Source: Candidatus Curtissbacteria bacterium (GTDB lineage Bacteria > Patescibacteria > Microgenomatia > Curtissbacterales > GWA2-41-24). From it: a stretch of DNA of 64,000 bases. Position 1 is the stretch's first letter; the number at the start of each line of letters is the position of its first letter. Both the position numbers and the translations under genes were made by a program. A model generated the notes under the pieces. That model saw only the letters and a program-made list of their open reading frames with translations. It was not told where the DNA came from and ran no database searches. The stretch spans positions 310,001 to 374,000 of the forward strand of contig JAUSJC010000010.1 of the NCBI GenBank assembly GCA_030647775.1, written 5' to 3'. Positions 42,813-50,990 of the stretch are shown here, in pieces.

Positions 42813-44490
42813 CGAAGTTATTATTCTCTACTAGAGTCTTATATTTACTATACATATAATTTGCAAAACCCGGATTACTCAATAATCGCTTTTTGTCAGC
42901 CGATGCAAAAATAACTGCCCCCCTCGATCTTAAATACTCAAGGTATTCTTCCGATTTTAGTCTGTAACCGTTAACTGGCGGATTATTTTTCCCTTCTATG
43001 TCAAAACTCCAGCCATTGCGATTGGAATAATAAATGACTGTCGGGCCGGAATCCATTGATCCGATTGTTAGATCATCCTGCTTCGTTAGCCTTTGTACTT
43101 CTTTCCCTGTTTCAGTTACAAATCTAAATCTGTCGATAGGCCGATATGCCTTAGTAAAAATTTGCGGCAAAGCACTTATACCAATCATCAAAAATATGAA
43201 CGAATATACAAACCAATTATGCCTAAAATTCTTTGCTGCTTTCATGGTTCCTAGTGCGATAAATATTGAGGCAACCGGCAAAAAAGGCAGATTATAATAT
43301 TCATGTACCATTGAATGCCTATTGAAGATGAAAAAATAAATTGCTATGCCAAGAAGCCAAAAGTAAATAAATTTCATTTTTTTATATTTGCTCGCAGAAC
43401 ACCATAGACTATCTGTCCATAGATAAATGCGAGAGCGAATACATACTTCCGAGTACCAGGAGTTTTCTGCTCGCTCATGTAAACTTGAAAGAGAATACCG
43501 AGGGTTTTTAGCCCTCGGAAGTTTATAGCCGGTAAAAAGACCAACCACGAAAAGGACTAGGCCGATGGGAAGAATAACTTGGTTGTAATTCCATCCAAAA
43601 ACAGTTGCATAATATTTGTAATCTAAAAATAAAGCAGGCCGAAACCAATTAGAAAGGGAGAAATTTTCTTGGTTGACCAAAATGTTCGTCTTGGCTACAA
43701 AATAGGCATATTGATACCATATTAGGGACGGTAAAAATGAAATTAATACATAAAGCAGTGAATAAGAAAATCTGTGCGCCGTTTTTTGGTGTAAAATTAA
43801 CAAGAGTATGGGGATAACAGTGAAGATAAACGCCGGGATTTTTAAAAGGGAAGCAACAGAGGCAAGAAGGGCTGAAATAATAAGATAAATCAATTTCTTC
43901 TTTTCGTTCCAGATCAAAGCATAAAAAATTGATCCGAGAGATAGAGTAATCATCCATTGATCGGGCTGAAAACTTCTCGACACCAAAACGGACATGGGGG
44001 ATAGGCTATAGAACACAACCGTTATCAAGGAAAGCTTCTCCCCGATTAACTTTTTAGATATTCTATATAAGAATAAAAAGGAAATGATCCACCCTAAAAC
44101 AGAAAAAAGTCTTCCGAGTGTTTCATCAACGCCACCGTTTAAGAGATATAAAAAAGCAACAGCTGTATTTAAACCGGGGAATTCCAATATATACAAGACT
44201 TCTTTTGGTCCATAAAAATTGACCGCAGGCTGCAGGATGTTAAATCCTCCGCGGAAAAGGTTTCTAGTAATTTCTGCTGTTTGTACCTGTCTTGACGGCT
44301 CAAATTCAAGGAGCGGAATGTTTATTCTCCATAAACGCAGAGAAAGACCTAATATTAAAATTATTGCAAGAACAACATAATCTTTATTCTGAGCGAAAAA
44401 ACTCCTGAATTTATGCCGGAGATGAAGCGAATTTTGAGCGAAATTCAGAGAACTACGACCCTTAGGCCGTGGGAATCTATTTATTTTCAT
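42784..44490 (-). CDS. GT39-like membrane glycosyltransferase with two in-frame repeat insertions
   Basis: 568 residues. The membrane part is GT39-like: VVLAIILILGLSLRLWRIN, external loop LLEFEPSRQVQTAEITRNLF, VNFYGPKEVLYILEFPGLN, LGRLFSVLGWIISFLFLYRI and LSPMSVLVSRSFQPDQWM. The DE pair of the main set is replaced by EFEPSRQVQ, as in another common subgroup. Residues about 4-36 (NRFPRPKGRSSLNFAQN, then FFAQNKD) are translated from a family 1 palindromic element. Residues about 321-368, including SLSSLHERAENSWYSEV, come from a family 2 element in a loop between helices. Both keep the frame. It overlaps its neighbours at both ends. Whether it is still functional is not known. Confidence 0.7.
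   Translation of the reverse strand: MKINRFPRPKGRSSLNFAQNSLHLRHKFRSFFAQNKDYVVLAIILILGLSLRLWRINIPLLEFEPSRQVQTAEITRNLFRGGFNILQPAVNFYGPKEVLYILEFPGLNTAVAFLYLLNGGVDETLGRLFSVLGWIISFLFLYRISKKLIGEKLSLITVVFYSLSPMSVLVSRSFQPDQWMITLSLGSIFYALIWNEKKKLIYLIISALLASVASLLKIPAFIFTVIPILLLILHQKTAHRFSYSLLYVLISFLPSLIWYQYAYFVAKTNILVNQENFSLSNWFRPALFLDYKYYATVFGWNYNQVILPIGLVLFVVGLFTGYKLPRAKNPRYSLSSLHERAENSWYSEVCIRSRIYLWTDSLWCSASKYKKMKFIYFWLLGIAIYFFIFNRHSMVHEYYNLPFLPVASIFIALGTMKAAKNFRHNWFVYSFIFLMIGISALPQIFTKAYRPIDRFRFVTETGKEVQRLTKQDDLTIGSMDSGPTVIYYSNRNGWSFDIEGKNNPPVNGYRLKSEEYLEYLRSRGAVIFASADKKRLLSNPGFANYMYSKYKTLVENNNFVIFGLTSAN
43387..43530 (-). repeat. Palindromic repeat, family 2, inside a coding sequence
   Basis: On the plus strand the element ends with GAATACCGAGGG-TTTTTA-GCCCTCGGAAGTTTATA (43493-43527), nearly identical to 24374-24405. 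The part before it has two further inverted repeats, CTCGCA..TGCGAG (about 43391-43433) and GAGCGA..TCGCTC (about 43433-43476). The whole insertion is a multiple of three and carries no stop in the frame of the GT39-like gene. Confidence 0.75.
44391..44483 (-). repeat. Palindromic repeat, family 1, copy A (long form, in frame)
   Basis: Plus-strand order: GAGCGAAAAAACTCC, loop of 12 bases, GGAGATGAAGCGAATTTT, then GAGCGAAATTCAGAGAA, hairpin CTACGACC..GGCCGTGG, and GGAATCTATTTA. It thus has two hairpins, each preceded by GAGCGAA. Read on the minus strand it encodes residues about 4-36 of the GT39-like protein, starting three codons after the ATG. Copy D (57615) has the same long form without the 12-base loop. 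Confidence 0.85.
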
Positions 44491-46276
44491 ACGTTCTCAA
44501 TATATTTATCAGTTTGTTTAGTTTCCTTACGTTGCCTTTTCCAAAGTATTCTTTAGCGAATCTTATTTTGTCCCGAGAAACAAAGTCCAGCCGCGTTTCT
44601 TTTAAAAATGCTACCAATCCGAGCTGTAAATCATTTTCTGATAATACGGAGAATGATCTATCAAATTTTCCAACACCGAACATGTCCGTTTTATTGTAAG
44701 GATTGAAAAATACGGTAGGCTTCCCTGATAGCAAAGAATACACACCCGCTGTGGTATTTTCAAATATTATGACGTCTGCATCTTTAAGTGCTTCATTCAA
44801 AGAATTAAAATCGGAGAATTTGCATTTTTGAGGATATTTATTAACTAAAGCAGTAAAATTTCTTCTATTTTGGAATGGGTGGAGACGGATAGAAATTTCA
44901 ACGTTAATGTCCGAGTTTAAAAGTAAAGAAAAAAGCCTTTTTTCCCAGTAAATTGTTAACCCCGGATCAAAGTAATGGATAGTAGCGAGAAATAATATTT
45001 TAATTTTGTCAGGCTTTTGGCTTTTGGAATTAACTTCAATGTTGGTGTCAAAAGGGGATTCCCCAATCAATACCTTTTTTTTACCAAGAGGCCTTCCGTC
45101 ATTCGTGTAAAAGTTTGAAAAAAAAAGTTCACTTGTCTTCTTGCTCCATAAAATATGTTTATTGCTTAGAGGTAAAGGGTAGGGGATAGGTGCAAGACTT
45201 CCTCCATGTTCAATGGATATCGTTTCTACTCCTGCCTCTTTTGCCCCGGAGATAAAAGTTAAGCATTTAGTATCAGGATCGGTAAAAGTTACTAATAAAT
45301 TTATCCCGGATCCTGTTATTATTTTTCTAGCTAGAATTATATCCGCGCCGATTTCTCTGAATTCATTTCTTATTACTTGTGAAATTTTAGCCTTTATAAA
45401 TTTACTTGCGAATTTATCTTCGTCAAATCTAGGGTGAGAAAATTTATTCCAAGCATGCTCTTTTATCAGATGGGATTCTATAATTTTTGATTCTTCCCAA
45501 ATCTCTTTATCGTAAAGTCTTTCTTTTTCCCAAAACTCACAAGTGAAACTTTTTAACACTTTTCTTTGAGAAAAAGTAAGTCCATATGTTAAAAAAATAA
45601 CGTCCAGTCCTGATTTTTTAATGTCACTTATAAATTCCTCCATTTCTAAAAATTTTGAAGGTGGAATAAGCATTAGGATTTTCCCGTTTCTAATCTTGTT
45701 TCTCTTAAGCCCATTGAGGAATTTATAGATGTTACCGACAGATTGTCTCAACTTAAATTCTCTTCTACTATTAATTGATATTTTTCTATATTTTATATTT
45801 TTCTTTCTACTAAGAAGAAAAAAGGCATGGGGAATTAAAGTGCCGTTATTAATACTATACCCGGGGTAATCTTCCAATCCAAAAGTAATTATTTTTTTTG
45901 GTTTAAAATAGTTAATTACTTTTTCACCAAAATCATAACTTCTTTCGAAATCTTGTAAAAAAAATCCTATTCTGTCTCTTACGTATTTATAATATTCATT
46001 ACCAAGTTCACTATAAACGATTTTAAAATTATCTATGAAATATTTGGCGCCGCCGCTATAACCGTCCTTTGATATGAATTTATATAAGGGATTTTTCCAC
46101 CCGGGGATATTTTTTTCAAGATAAAACTCAGCTTCTAGGGAAATAGCAAGATATATTTTATTTTGAGCGAAAATCAAAGAACCGCGGCCGAAAGATCGTG
46201 GGAATCTATTGTTACCAACCAGCGAAAGAGCCGTCCTTGCTTCTTCTTCGGTGCTTACTATTATTAACGTACCCAT
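44477..46276 (-). CDS. GT-B-like surface carbohydrate biosynthesis protein with an in-frame repeat
   Basis: 599 residues. The C-terminal half is a GT-B-like nucleotide-sugar domain: IKILFLATIHYFDPGLTIYW, VEISIRLHPFQNRRNFTALV (the RLHP motif common to CapA/polysialyl- and lipid A-like transferases), LKDADVIIFENTTAGVYSLL and GKPTVFFNPYNKTD. The N-terminal half is less familiar (IITFGLEDYPGYSINNGTLI). Residues about 22-39 (NNRFPRSFGRGSLIFAQN) come from a family 1 palindromic element inserted after the first 21 residues. The position next to the GNAT and DegT genes suggests transfer, or release of UDP from, a nonulosonic acid precursor (an SpsG/PseG-like step), but no catalytic motif proves it. 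Confidence 0.55.
   Translation of the reverse strand: MGTLIIVSTEEEARTALSLVGNNRFPRSFGRGSLIFAQNKIYLAISLEAEFYLEKNIPGWKNPLYKFISKDGYSGGAKYFIDNFKIVYSELGNEYYKYVRDRIGFFLQDFERSYDFGEKVINYFKPKKIITFGLEDYPGYSINNGTLIPHAFFLLSRKKNIKYRKISINSRREFKLRQSVGNIYKFLNGLKRNKIRNGKILMLIPPSKFLEMEEFISDIKKSGLDVIFLTYGLTFSQRKVLKSFTCEFWEKERLYDKEIWEESKIIESHLIKEHAWNKFSHPRFDEDKFASKFIKAKISQVIRNEFREIGADIILARKIITGSGINLLVTFTDPDTKCLTFISGAKEAGVETISIEHGGSLAPIPYPLPLSNKHILWSKKTSELFFSNFYTNDGRPLGKKKVLIGESPFDTNIEVNSKSQKPDKIKILFLATIHYFDPGLTIYWEKRLFSLLLNSDINVEISIRLHPFQNRRNFTALVNKYPQKCKFSDFNSLNEALKDADVIIFENTTAGVYSLLSGKPTVFFNPYNKTDMFGVGKFDRSFSVLSENDLQLGLVAFLKETRLDFVSRDKIRFAKEYFGKGNVRKLNKLINILRTYENK
46165..46210 (-). repeat. Palindromic repeat, family 1, copy B (short form, in frame)
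   Basis: GAGCGAAAATCAAAGAA, hairpin CCGCGGCC-GAAA-GATCGTGG (two wobble pairs, one mismatch), GGAATCTATT. Minus-strand reading gives NRFPRSFGRGSLIFAQN. Copy A, in the neighbouring gene, gives NRFPRPKGRSSLNFAQN, so both are in the same orientation and reading frame. Confidence 0.85.
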
Positions 46277-46283
46277 CCGTGGT

Positions 46284-46844
46284 TTAAATTTTAATGCCGA
46301 AAAGGTCGCAAAAGTCTTTCTTAAGCACGCCGTATTTCAATATATCGGCATATGACCCATGCTTGTAGAGTTGTTCTTTCAGTCGACCTTCCTCTTTCAT
46401 TCCTAAGAATTTCGCCAATTTCTGCATCCCGATATTATGCTGTGAAGTTCCACAGTAGATTCTGTGCAGATTCATTTCAGAAAACCCGTGTTTCACAAGC
46501 AGTAAAGAAGCTTCCTTTGAGTAGCCTTTATTCCAGTAATCTTGCTCCCCGACTATAATGGCAAATTCTGCGTTCTTATTAGTATAGTCAATACCCTGAA
46601 GCGCGATATTCCCTATGTGAATTTCCTTCCCTTTCAAAATGATTGCCAACACTATTGCATCCCTAGTTTTTTTTGAGGCATTTATATATGCGAGCCCTTC
46701 CGCCACAGAATAAGGGAAAACATGGTGAGAATTAAATTCGCACACTTTTTCATCATTCAACCATGAAACGTAATTGCCTTTTAAATCTTCCTCCGTTAGT
46801 CCTCTTAAATAAATATGTTCACCTTCTAAAAATACGTTTTTCAC
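46284..46844 (-). CDS. GNAT acetyltransferase, RimL/PseH/SpsD-like
   Basis: 186 residues. IYLRGLTEEDLKGNYVSWLN starts a RimJ/RimL-type GNAT domain; AEFAIIVGEQDYWNKGYSKE holds the acetyl-CoA pyrophosphate loop (GxxxxxKGYxxEA); LHRIYCGTSQHNIGMQKLAK follows. Members in nonulosonic acid clusters (PseH, SpsD, LegH-type roles) acetylate the 4-amino group made by the DegT aminotransferase. That aminotransferase is the next gene upstream, overlapping by 4 bases, which supports the role. N-terminal protein acetylation is the main alternative. Confidence 0.75.
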   Translation of the reverse strand: MKNVFLEGEHIYLRGLTEEDLKGNYVSWLNDEKVCEFNSHHVFPYSVAEGLAYINASKKTRDAIVLAIILKGKEIHIGNIALQGIDYTNKNAEFAIIVGEQDYWNKGYSKEASLLLVKHGFSEMNLHRIYCGTSQHNIGMQKLAKFLGMKEEGRLKEQLYKHGSYADILKYGVLKKDFCDLFGIKI

Positions 46845-48148
46845 TTAAGTTCCTCTTTGTATTTCCAGACTTTTTCAAAGGCCCTAACTACGTCGTCAAG
46901 GTCGTCTCTCGTCATGGGCGGTTTAAAAAGCTCATTATTTATAAGAACATTATCATAACAACTTTCAGCAACCGGACAAATACCTTTGTCGTATTTTACT
47001 CCACTTTTGTTCCAAGGACTGTTCCATGGCCATCCCGCCGATCCAATCGCAATCTTATTTTGAAAAAGAGGCAACAGATGGATTGGTTTTATGTAGCCTT
47101 TACCGAGTGTTACACCTTCGTCAGTCCTTTTTTCGTACGGCAGAAGTTCTGCCTTAACCGCATCTACAAAAACATCCCTGTGAACTCCCGCAATTTCCGA
47201 AGAGTACTGCAGTGGTTGGTAATAATAGCTGTGCGTACAATCCTTTCTTACTTTTCCTAATTTTATGCATGGAATATTTTTTAAACCCTGGGAAAGATAT
47301 TCCACATTAGTCCGCCTTTCTTCTACAAGTGGCTTGACCTTTTTTAATTGTTCTTTGCCAATAGCAGCCGTAATTTCAGTCATTCGGAAATTAAAACCAA
47401 CCATATTTACTAAAGTCTCAAAGCCGCCTCTCCCATCGATTACAGCTTCTGCATGATTCCTTATCATTCTTGCTCTTTCGGCAAATAAATCGTTATCGGT
47501 TACTATTACGCCTCCCTCTCCTGTATGGATATGTTTGTGGAAATTCAAGGAATGAATGCCTATGTCTCCAAGTGTACCGGCGTATTTCTTTCCATAGTTT
47601 GCAAAAATCGCCTGTGCAGCATCCTCAATCACAACGAGTCCACGCTCTTTAGCAAGCTTATTGATATTTTTGGAATCGTAAGGAAGACCAAAAAGGTCAA
47701 CAACTATAATTGCTCGGGTGTTTTTTGTAATTCTTTCTTCAATTGATTTGGCGGAAAGACAAAAAAAATCTTCTTCTATGTCAGCAAAAACCGGAATAGC
47801 TCCATAAAAGAGTGGAGCCGTAGCGGAGCAGCTCATAGAGTAGGGAGTTACAATTATTTCGTCGCCAGGGCTTGTGCCGATAGCCCCGACAGCGCATATT
47901 AATCCTGACGTAGCTGAATTAACTACGATTGCATGTTTTACTCCGAAATACTTTGACCATTCGGTCTCAAAAGATTTGGCCTCTTCGCCGCCATAGAATC
48001 TCGCGTGTTGGGCACCGATATATCCGGAAAGCCTGCCGGATTTGAAAACACGCAAAACTGCCTTTTCTTCCTCCGTCCCAAAATTGTTATATGCCGGAAA
48101 GTTTTTGTTCCTGATTTTCCTTCCGCCATTAATCGCTAGTTTTGCCAT
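46841..48148 (-). CDS. DegT/DnrJ/EryC1-family sugar aminotransferase, SpsC/PseC-like
   Basis: 435 residues. AIVVNSATSGLICAVGAIGT, EIIVTPYSMSCSATAPLFYG and LVVIEDAAQAIFANYGKKYA are the cofactor-binding segments. The PLP lysine is in SLNFHKHIHTGEGGVIVTDN, in contrast to the His variant at 40278. The protein is somewhat longer than PseC (about 385). It is likely to transfer an amino group from glutamate to C4 of a UDP-4-keto sugar made by the dehydratase at 54194, upstream of acetylation by the GNAT. It overlaps the next gene upstream by 13 bases and the GNAT by 4. Confidence 0.8.
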   Translation of the reverse strand: MAKLAINGGRKIRNKNFPAYNNFGTEEEKAVLRVFKSGRLSGYIGAQHARFYGGEEAKSFETEWSKYFGVKHAIVVNSATSGLICAVGAIGTSPGDEIIVTPYSMSCSATAPLFYGAIPVFADIEEDFFCLSAKSIEERITKNTRAIIVVDLFGLPYDSKNINKLAKERGLVVIEDAAQAIFANYGKKYAGTLGDIGIHSLNFHKHIHTGEGGVIVTDNDLFAERARMIRNHAEAVIDGRGGFETLVNMVGFNFRMTEITAAIGKEQLKKVKPLVEERRTNVEYLSQGLKNIPCIKLGKVRKDCTHSYYYQPLQYSSEIAGVHRDVFVDAVKAELLPYEKRTDEGVTLGKGYIKPIHLLPLFQNKIAIGSAGWPWNSPWNKSGVKYDKGICPVAESCYDNVLINNELFKPPMTRDDLDDVVRAFEKVWKYKEELK

Positions 48149-49254
48149 TTTTGGTTTTCGATGTATTTTACAATATTTTCAATTGGGCTCCTAATATAAT
48201 CAAATTTGGATAATCCAAGCGTACCGTTTAAAGCCGCTGCAAGTTCTTTCTCAAGTTCCAGCCGATTTACAACCGGTTTGATCAGCCCTTTTTTAACAAG
48301 CAAAAAAGGGCTATCTCCTCTTAAACCTATTTGCACACAGATGACCGGCTTTTTAAGAATTATTGCTTCCAAAATAAGCATGGATGAAATTGATATCACC
48401 GCGTCACTTTGTGTGATCTGCTCCCATGAATTCGATCCTCTCACAATTTTTATCTTCAAATTTTTACTCAAATACTGCTTTTTGATGGGTTCGTATTTTC
48501 TCCTCTTATCTTTGGGATGAAGTTTGATAATAAATTCGATATCCTTTCTGGTGGATATGCTTATTTTACTAATAATCTCAAGCAACAGCCCCGTTATTTT
48601 CAGTTCATTGTAGATTAAAAATTTATCCAAGACCGCTTTACCTTTGAAAAAATCGAAAAGAGGCTCCGAAGCAAATAACAACCTAACTTTGCTATCGCCA
48701 AATCTTTGATTTACCACCTTTTGCAAAGACTTCTTTTCAAGAAACTCAAAATATGGCTGGCCCATTACTTCAATTAAATTCGAGGGAATACCTTCTTTTG
48801 CCATCTCTTCACTCGTCGTCTCATCCATAACAAAAATTTTAGTAGGGAAGAAAATGAGAGCTTTATTTTTTTTGTATTTCCCAATTGACCTAAGAGTATA
48901 TTTTGAAAAACGGATCCCCAAATTTGTCCAATGATCGAGTATTGCAATGGAAGGTATTCCTAAAGAAGCGCTTACTCTCCAAAAATATTTTTCACTAAAT
49001 TCCTCCGAATTAGTACCGGTAATCACCAAGAAAGGCTTCTTCCCGATTAGGAATTTTTTTAAACTGGCTTCGTTAACTGGTCCTATGGATTTTGTTATAT
49101 CTCGGCAGACAATACCTAATTTTTTAAAACCACGAGTAGCAAAATCTTTTCCGTAGACTTCGACCTTGTAGTTACTTTTAGTAAGGGCCGAATATAAAGG
49201 TGCAATAGCGTTTGCGCCGCCGGTATCCCTAGCAAACAACAACACCTTTTTCAT
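48136..49254 (-). CDS. GT-B-fold protein of unknown role in the nonulosonic acid cluster
   Basis: 372 residues. VLLFARDTGGANAIAPLYSA recalls the N-terminal glycine loop of GT-B proteins such as MurG/PseG. IAILDHWTNLGIRFSKYTLR follows, then LPSNLIEVMGQPYFEFLEK-type sequence, FIIKLHPKDKRRKYEPIKKQ and SDAVISISSMLILEAIILKK. The second half resembles the nucleotide-sugar half of CDP-glycerol and polysialyl transferases (KLHPKD...). In this cluster the missing activity is a UDP-sugar hydrolase/epimerase, so an SpsG/PseG-like function is possible; a glycosyltransferase is as likely. It overlaps the oxidoreductase gene by one base. Confidence 0.5.
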   Translation of the reverse strand: MKKVLLFARDTGGANAIAPLYSALTKSNYKVEVYGKDFATRGFKKLGIVCRDITKSIGPVNEASLKKFLIGKKPFLVITGTNSEEFSEKYFWRVSASLGIPSIAILDHWTNLGIRFSKYTLRSIGKYKKNKALIFFPTKIFVMDETTSEEMAKEGIPSNLIEVMGQPYFEFLEKKSLQKVVNQRFGDSKVRLLFASEPLFDFFKGKAVLDKFLIYNELKITGLLLEIISKISISTRKDIEFIIKLHPKDKRRKYEPIKKQYLSKNLKIKIVRGSNSWEQITQSDAVISISSMLILEAIILKKPVICVQIGLRGDSPFLLVKKGLIKPVVNRLELEKELAAALNGTLGLSKFDYIRSPIENIVKYIENQKWQN

Positions 49255-50198
49255 TATTTAAACTTGAAGCAAGACTGAAGAGTTTTGTAAGCTTCCTCTC
49301 CGGTACATTTAAGCTGACTATTTCCCTTTAAAAACTCGTAAATGTTTTTAGAGGCAAATAGCATCGACTTATCTTGCGAGGTGTTGATCTCTTCCGACTT
49401 TGTTAAGTTTTTATAACCGCTAAATACCGAATTTTCTTTTATACCAAATTCTTCGATCATAAATTTGGAGTCGTCTATTTTAATCCTTCCTTTTTCAAAT
49501 AACAGATCCATTTCAAATATCGTGTAGAGTCGGCAGTCAAGTGCGCAAATCGCAAAATTTGATCCGCTTTCGAGCTTTAAAATACCGGACAAGCTTGGAT
49601 CTTTTACACTGTAGTCAAAAATCCTCTCATACACAGTAATGTCTACAATTTCACCTACAAGATACCTTAGTAAATCAATCATATGGGAACCGTTATGGAT
49701 AAGCCCTTTTCCATAAATGCCCGTCCCTTTTACAAATTTCCCGAAGCGCGGAATCCGCAATTTTAAAAACTCAAATTCCGGGATGTATCTGCGCGTATAA
49801 TTGACAGCAATCGGGGTGCCCCTCTTTTTGTAAAGATCGAGAATTTTTTTCGCTTGAACGTCTGATGACGCAAGTGGTTTTTCTGCAAAAACTAACTTAA
49901 AATTGTAAGGTAGAAGTTCTTTGAGTACTTCAAAATGATATTCGTCATCTACGGCCTCACAAACAACGTCTATTTTATTTTTGTTAAAAGCCTCACCAAT
50001 TGTTTTGAACGCCAATCCTCCCCAAATTGAACTTGCTTTCCTGGCCTTTTCAAAATCCCGGTCGACAAAACCTACAAGATTAAATCCGTTTTGAGAAAAT
50101 CCGTGCGCATGTGAAAGAATATTTTTACTTTTGGGGTCATCAATGAAAGCACCGATTCTACCTGATCCAACGATTAAAACATTAAAATTCTTTGACAT
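49254..50198 (-). CDS. Gfo/Idh/MocA-family oxidoreductase
   Basis: 314 residues. VLIVGSGRIGAFIDDPKSKN is the N-terminal NAD(P) motif, KLVFAEKPLASSDVQAK the family EKP signature, and PIAVNYTRRYIPEF with GKGLIHNGSHMIDLLRYLVG the catalytic region (HNGxHxxDL). Family members oxidise or reduce keto groups of sugars. Homologues are regular members of legionaminic/pseudaminic and other surface-sugar loci (for example PtmF-type genes of Campylobacter). It lies six bases from the cytidylyltransferase gene upstream. Substrate unknown. Confidence 0.75.
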   Translation of the reverse strand: MSKNFNVLIVGSGRIGAFIDDPKSKNILSHAHGFSQNGFNLVGFVDRDFEKARKASSIWGGLAFKTIGEAFNKNKIDVVCEAVDDEYHFEVLKELLPYNFKLVFAEKPLASSDVQAKKILDLYKKRGTPIAVNYTRRYIPEFEFLKLRIPRFGKFVKGTGIYGKGLIHNGSHMIDLLRYLVGEIVDITVYERIFDYSVKDPSLSGILKLESGSNFAICALDCRLYTIFEMDLLFEKGRIKIDDSKFMIEEFGIKENSVFSGYKNLTKSEEINTSQDKSMLFASKNIYEFLKGNSQLKCTGEEAYKTLQSCFKFK

Positions 50199-50203
50199 AA
50201 ATT

Positions 50204-50944
50204 TTATCTGGCTGATCTTTGTACAACATTTTTATTGATAGCGGCAATTTCGGGATGTGTATCCAAATATTTTATTACGTCGAGTGACGTAAAATTCTTA
50301 TTCTTCATATAAAAATGCTTGTAAATTGCACAGATAAACTCGTAGTCCTGTTCAGTGTCCATCGTCCATCTTAAATCGGGACGGCAAAGTTCTGGTTCGG
50401 AAAGCAAATTAAATAATTTAAACTTTTTGGGATTTTCGTAAACACTTAAGAAGAGATGCTCGTGCTGTGGTTTGTCTTTGGCAATCATTAGCGACTCCCG
50501 CAAGACATCAAGAGATGCTACCTGTACATCAAGTCCAATCGGGTAAGAACGTACAAGTTTATTAGAAATGTAATCAATGTCATTTGCCAGATAAATTTTT
50601 ACCATGCGATCAATTATTTGAGGATCGAGAAGAGGATTATCTCCCGTAAGCTGTACCACGATATCGGCATTTTCCGCCGTCATCGCCTTCGTTACCCGCG
50701 AAACGACATCTTCTTCACTTCCCCGGAAATACCCGATGCCTAGTTTTTTTGCACATTCGACAATTACATCATCAGTCCTGTTTTCAGTAGTTGCCACAAC
50801 GATCTTATGGATAACTTTGCTTCTTTTAACCCTTTCCACCAAAAGTTCTAATATGGGTTTACCTACACAAGGCAACAAAACCTTACCAGGTAGCCTGGTT
50901 GATGTCATTCTGGCTTCAATTGAAGCGACTACTTTTTTGATCAT
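50204..50944 (-). CDS. SpsF-like cytidylyltransferase
   Basis: 246 residues from ATG 50944; the longer frame upstream runs through the divergent gene. KVVASIEARMTSTRLPGKVL is the nucleotide-binding signature (xRxxSTRLPGK), IVVQLTGDNPLLDPQIIDRM carries the metal-binding Asp, and SYPIGLDVQVASLDVLRESL is typical of the SpsF branch of the acylneuraminate cytidylyltransferase family (PF02348). It would activate a nonulosonic acid, or related sugar, with CTP in the cytosol. A NeuB-family gene lies 2.9 kb away in the same orientation. A 22-bp perfect palindrome lies just upstream, between it and the divergent DUF4910 gene. Confidence 0.8.
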   Translation of the reverse strand: MIKKVVASIEARMTSTRLPGKVLLPCVGKPILELLVERVKRSKVIHKIVVATTENRTDDVIVECAKKLGIGYFRGSEEDVVSRVTKAMTAENADIVVQLTGDNPLLDPQIIDRMVKIYLANDIDYISNKLVRSYPIGLDVQVASLDVLRESLMIAKDKPQHEHLFLSVYENPKKFKLFNLLSEPELCRPDLRWTMDTEQDYEFICAIYKHFYMKNKNFTSLDVIKYLDTHPEIAAINKNVVQRSAR

Positions 50945-50963
50945 GACTAGGCTCATAATTATT

Positions 50964-50985
50964 AATATGGTAATATTACCATATT
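50964..50985. promoter_or_regulatory. 22-bp perfect palindrome between divergent genes (operator candidate)
   Basis: The left arm AATATGGTAAT and its exact complement ATTACCATATT meet without a spacer. It lies 19 bases upstream of the minus-strand cytidylyltransferase start (50944) and 5 bases before the plus-strand ATG 50991. Perfect symmetry without a loop is more like a binding site for a dimeric regulator than an RNA hairpin. No regulator gene is seen nearby. Confidence 0.6.
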
Positions 50986-50990
50986 GGCAA

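Noticed and set aside
50971..50979. TAATATTAC nonanucleotide as a rolling-circle origin
   Set aside because: It matches the geminivirus/circovirus nonamer, but it is the centre of a perfect palindrome between divergent chromosomal genes, with no Rep gene or other replicon features.
50736..50990. Longer N-terminus of the DUF4910 protein
   Set aside because: The upstream frame lies antisense to the conserved cytidylyltransferase N-terminus and has no similarity to the family; the palindrome and ATG 50991 give a better start.
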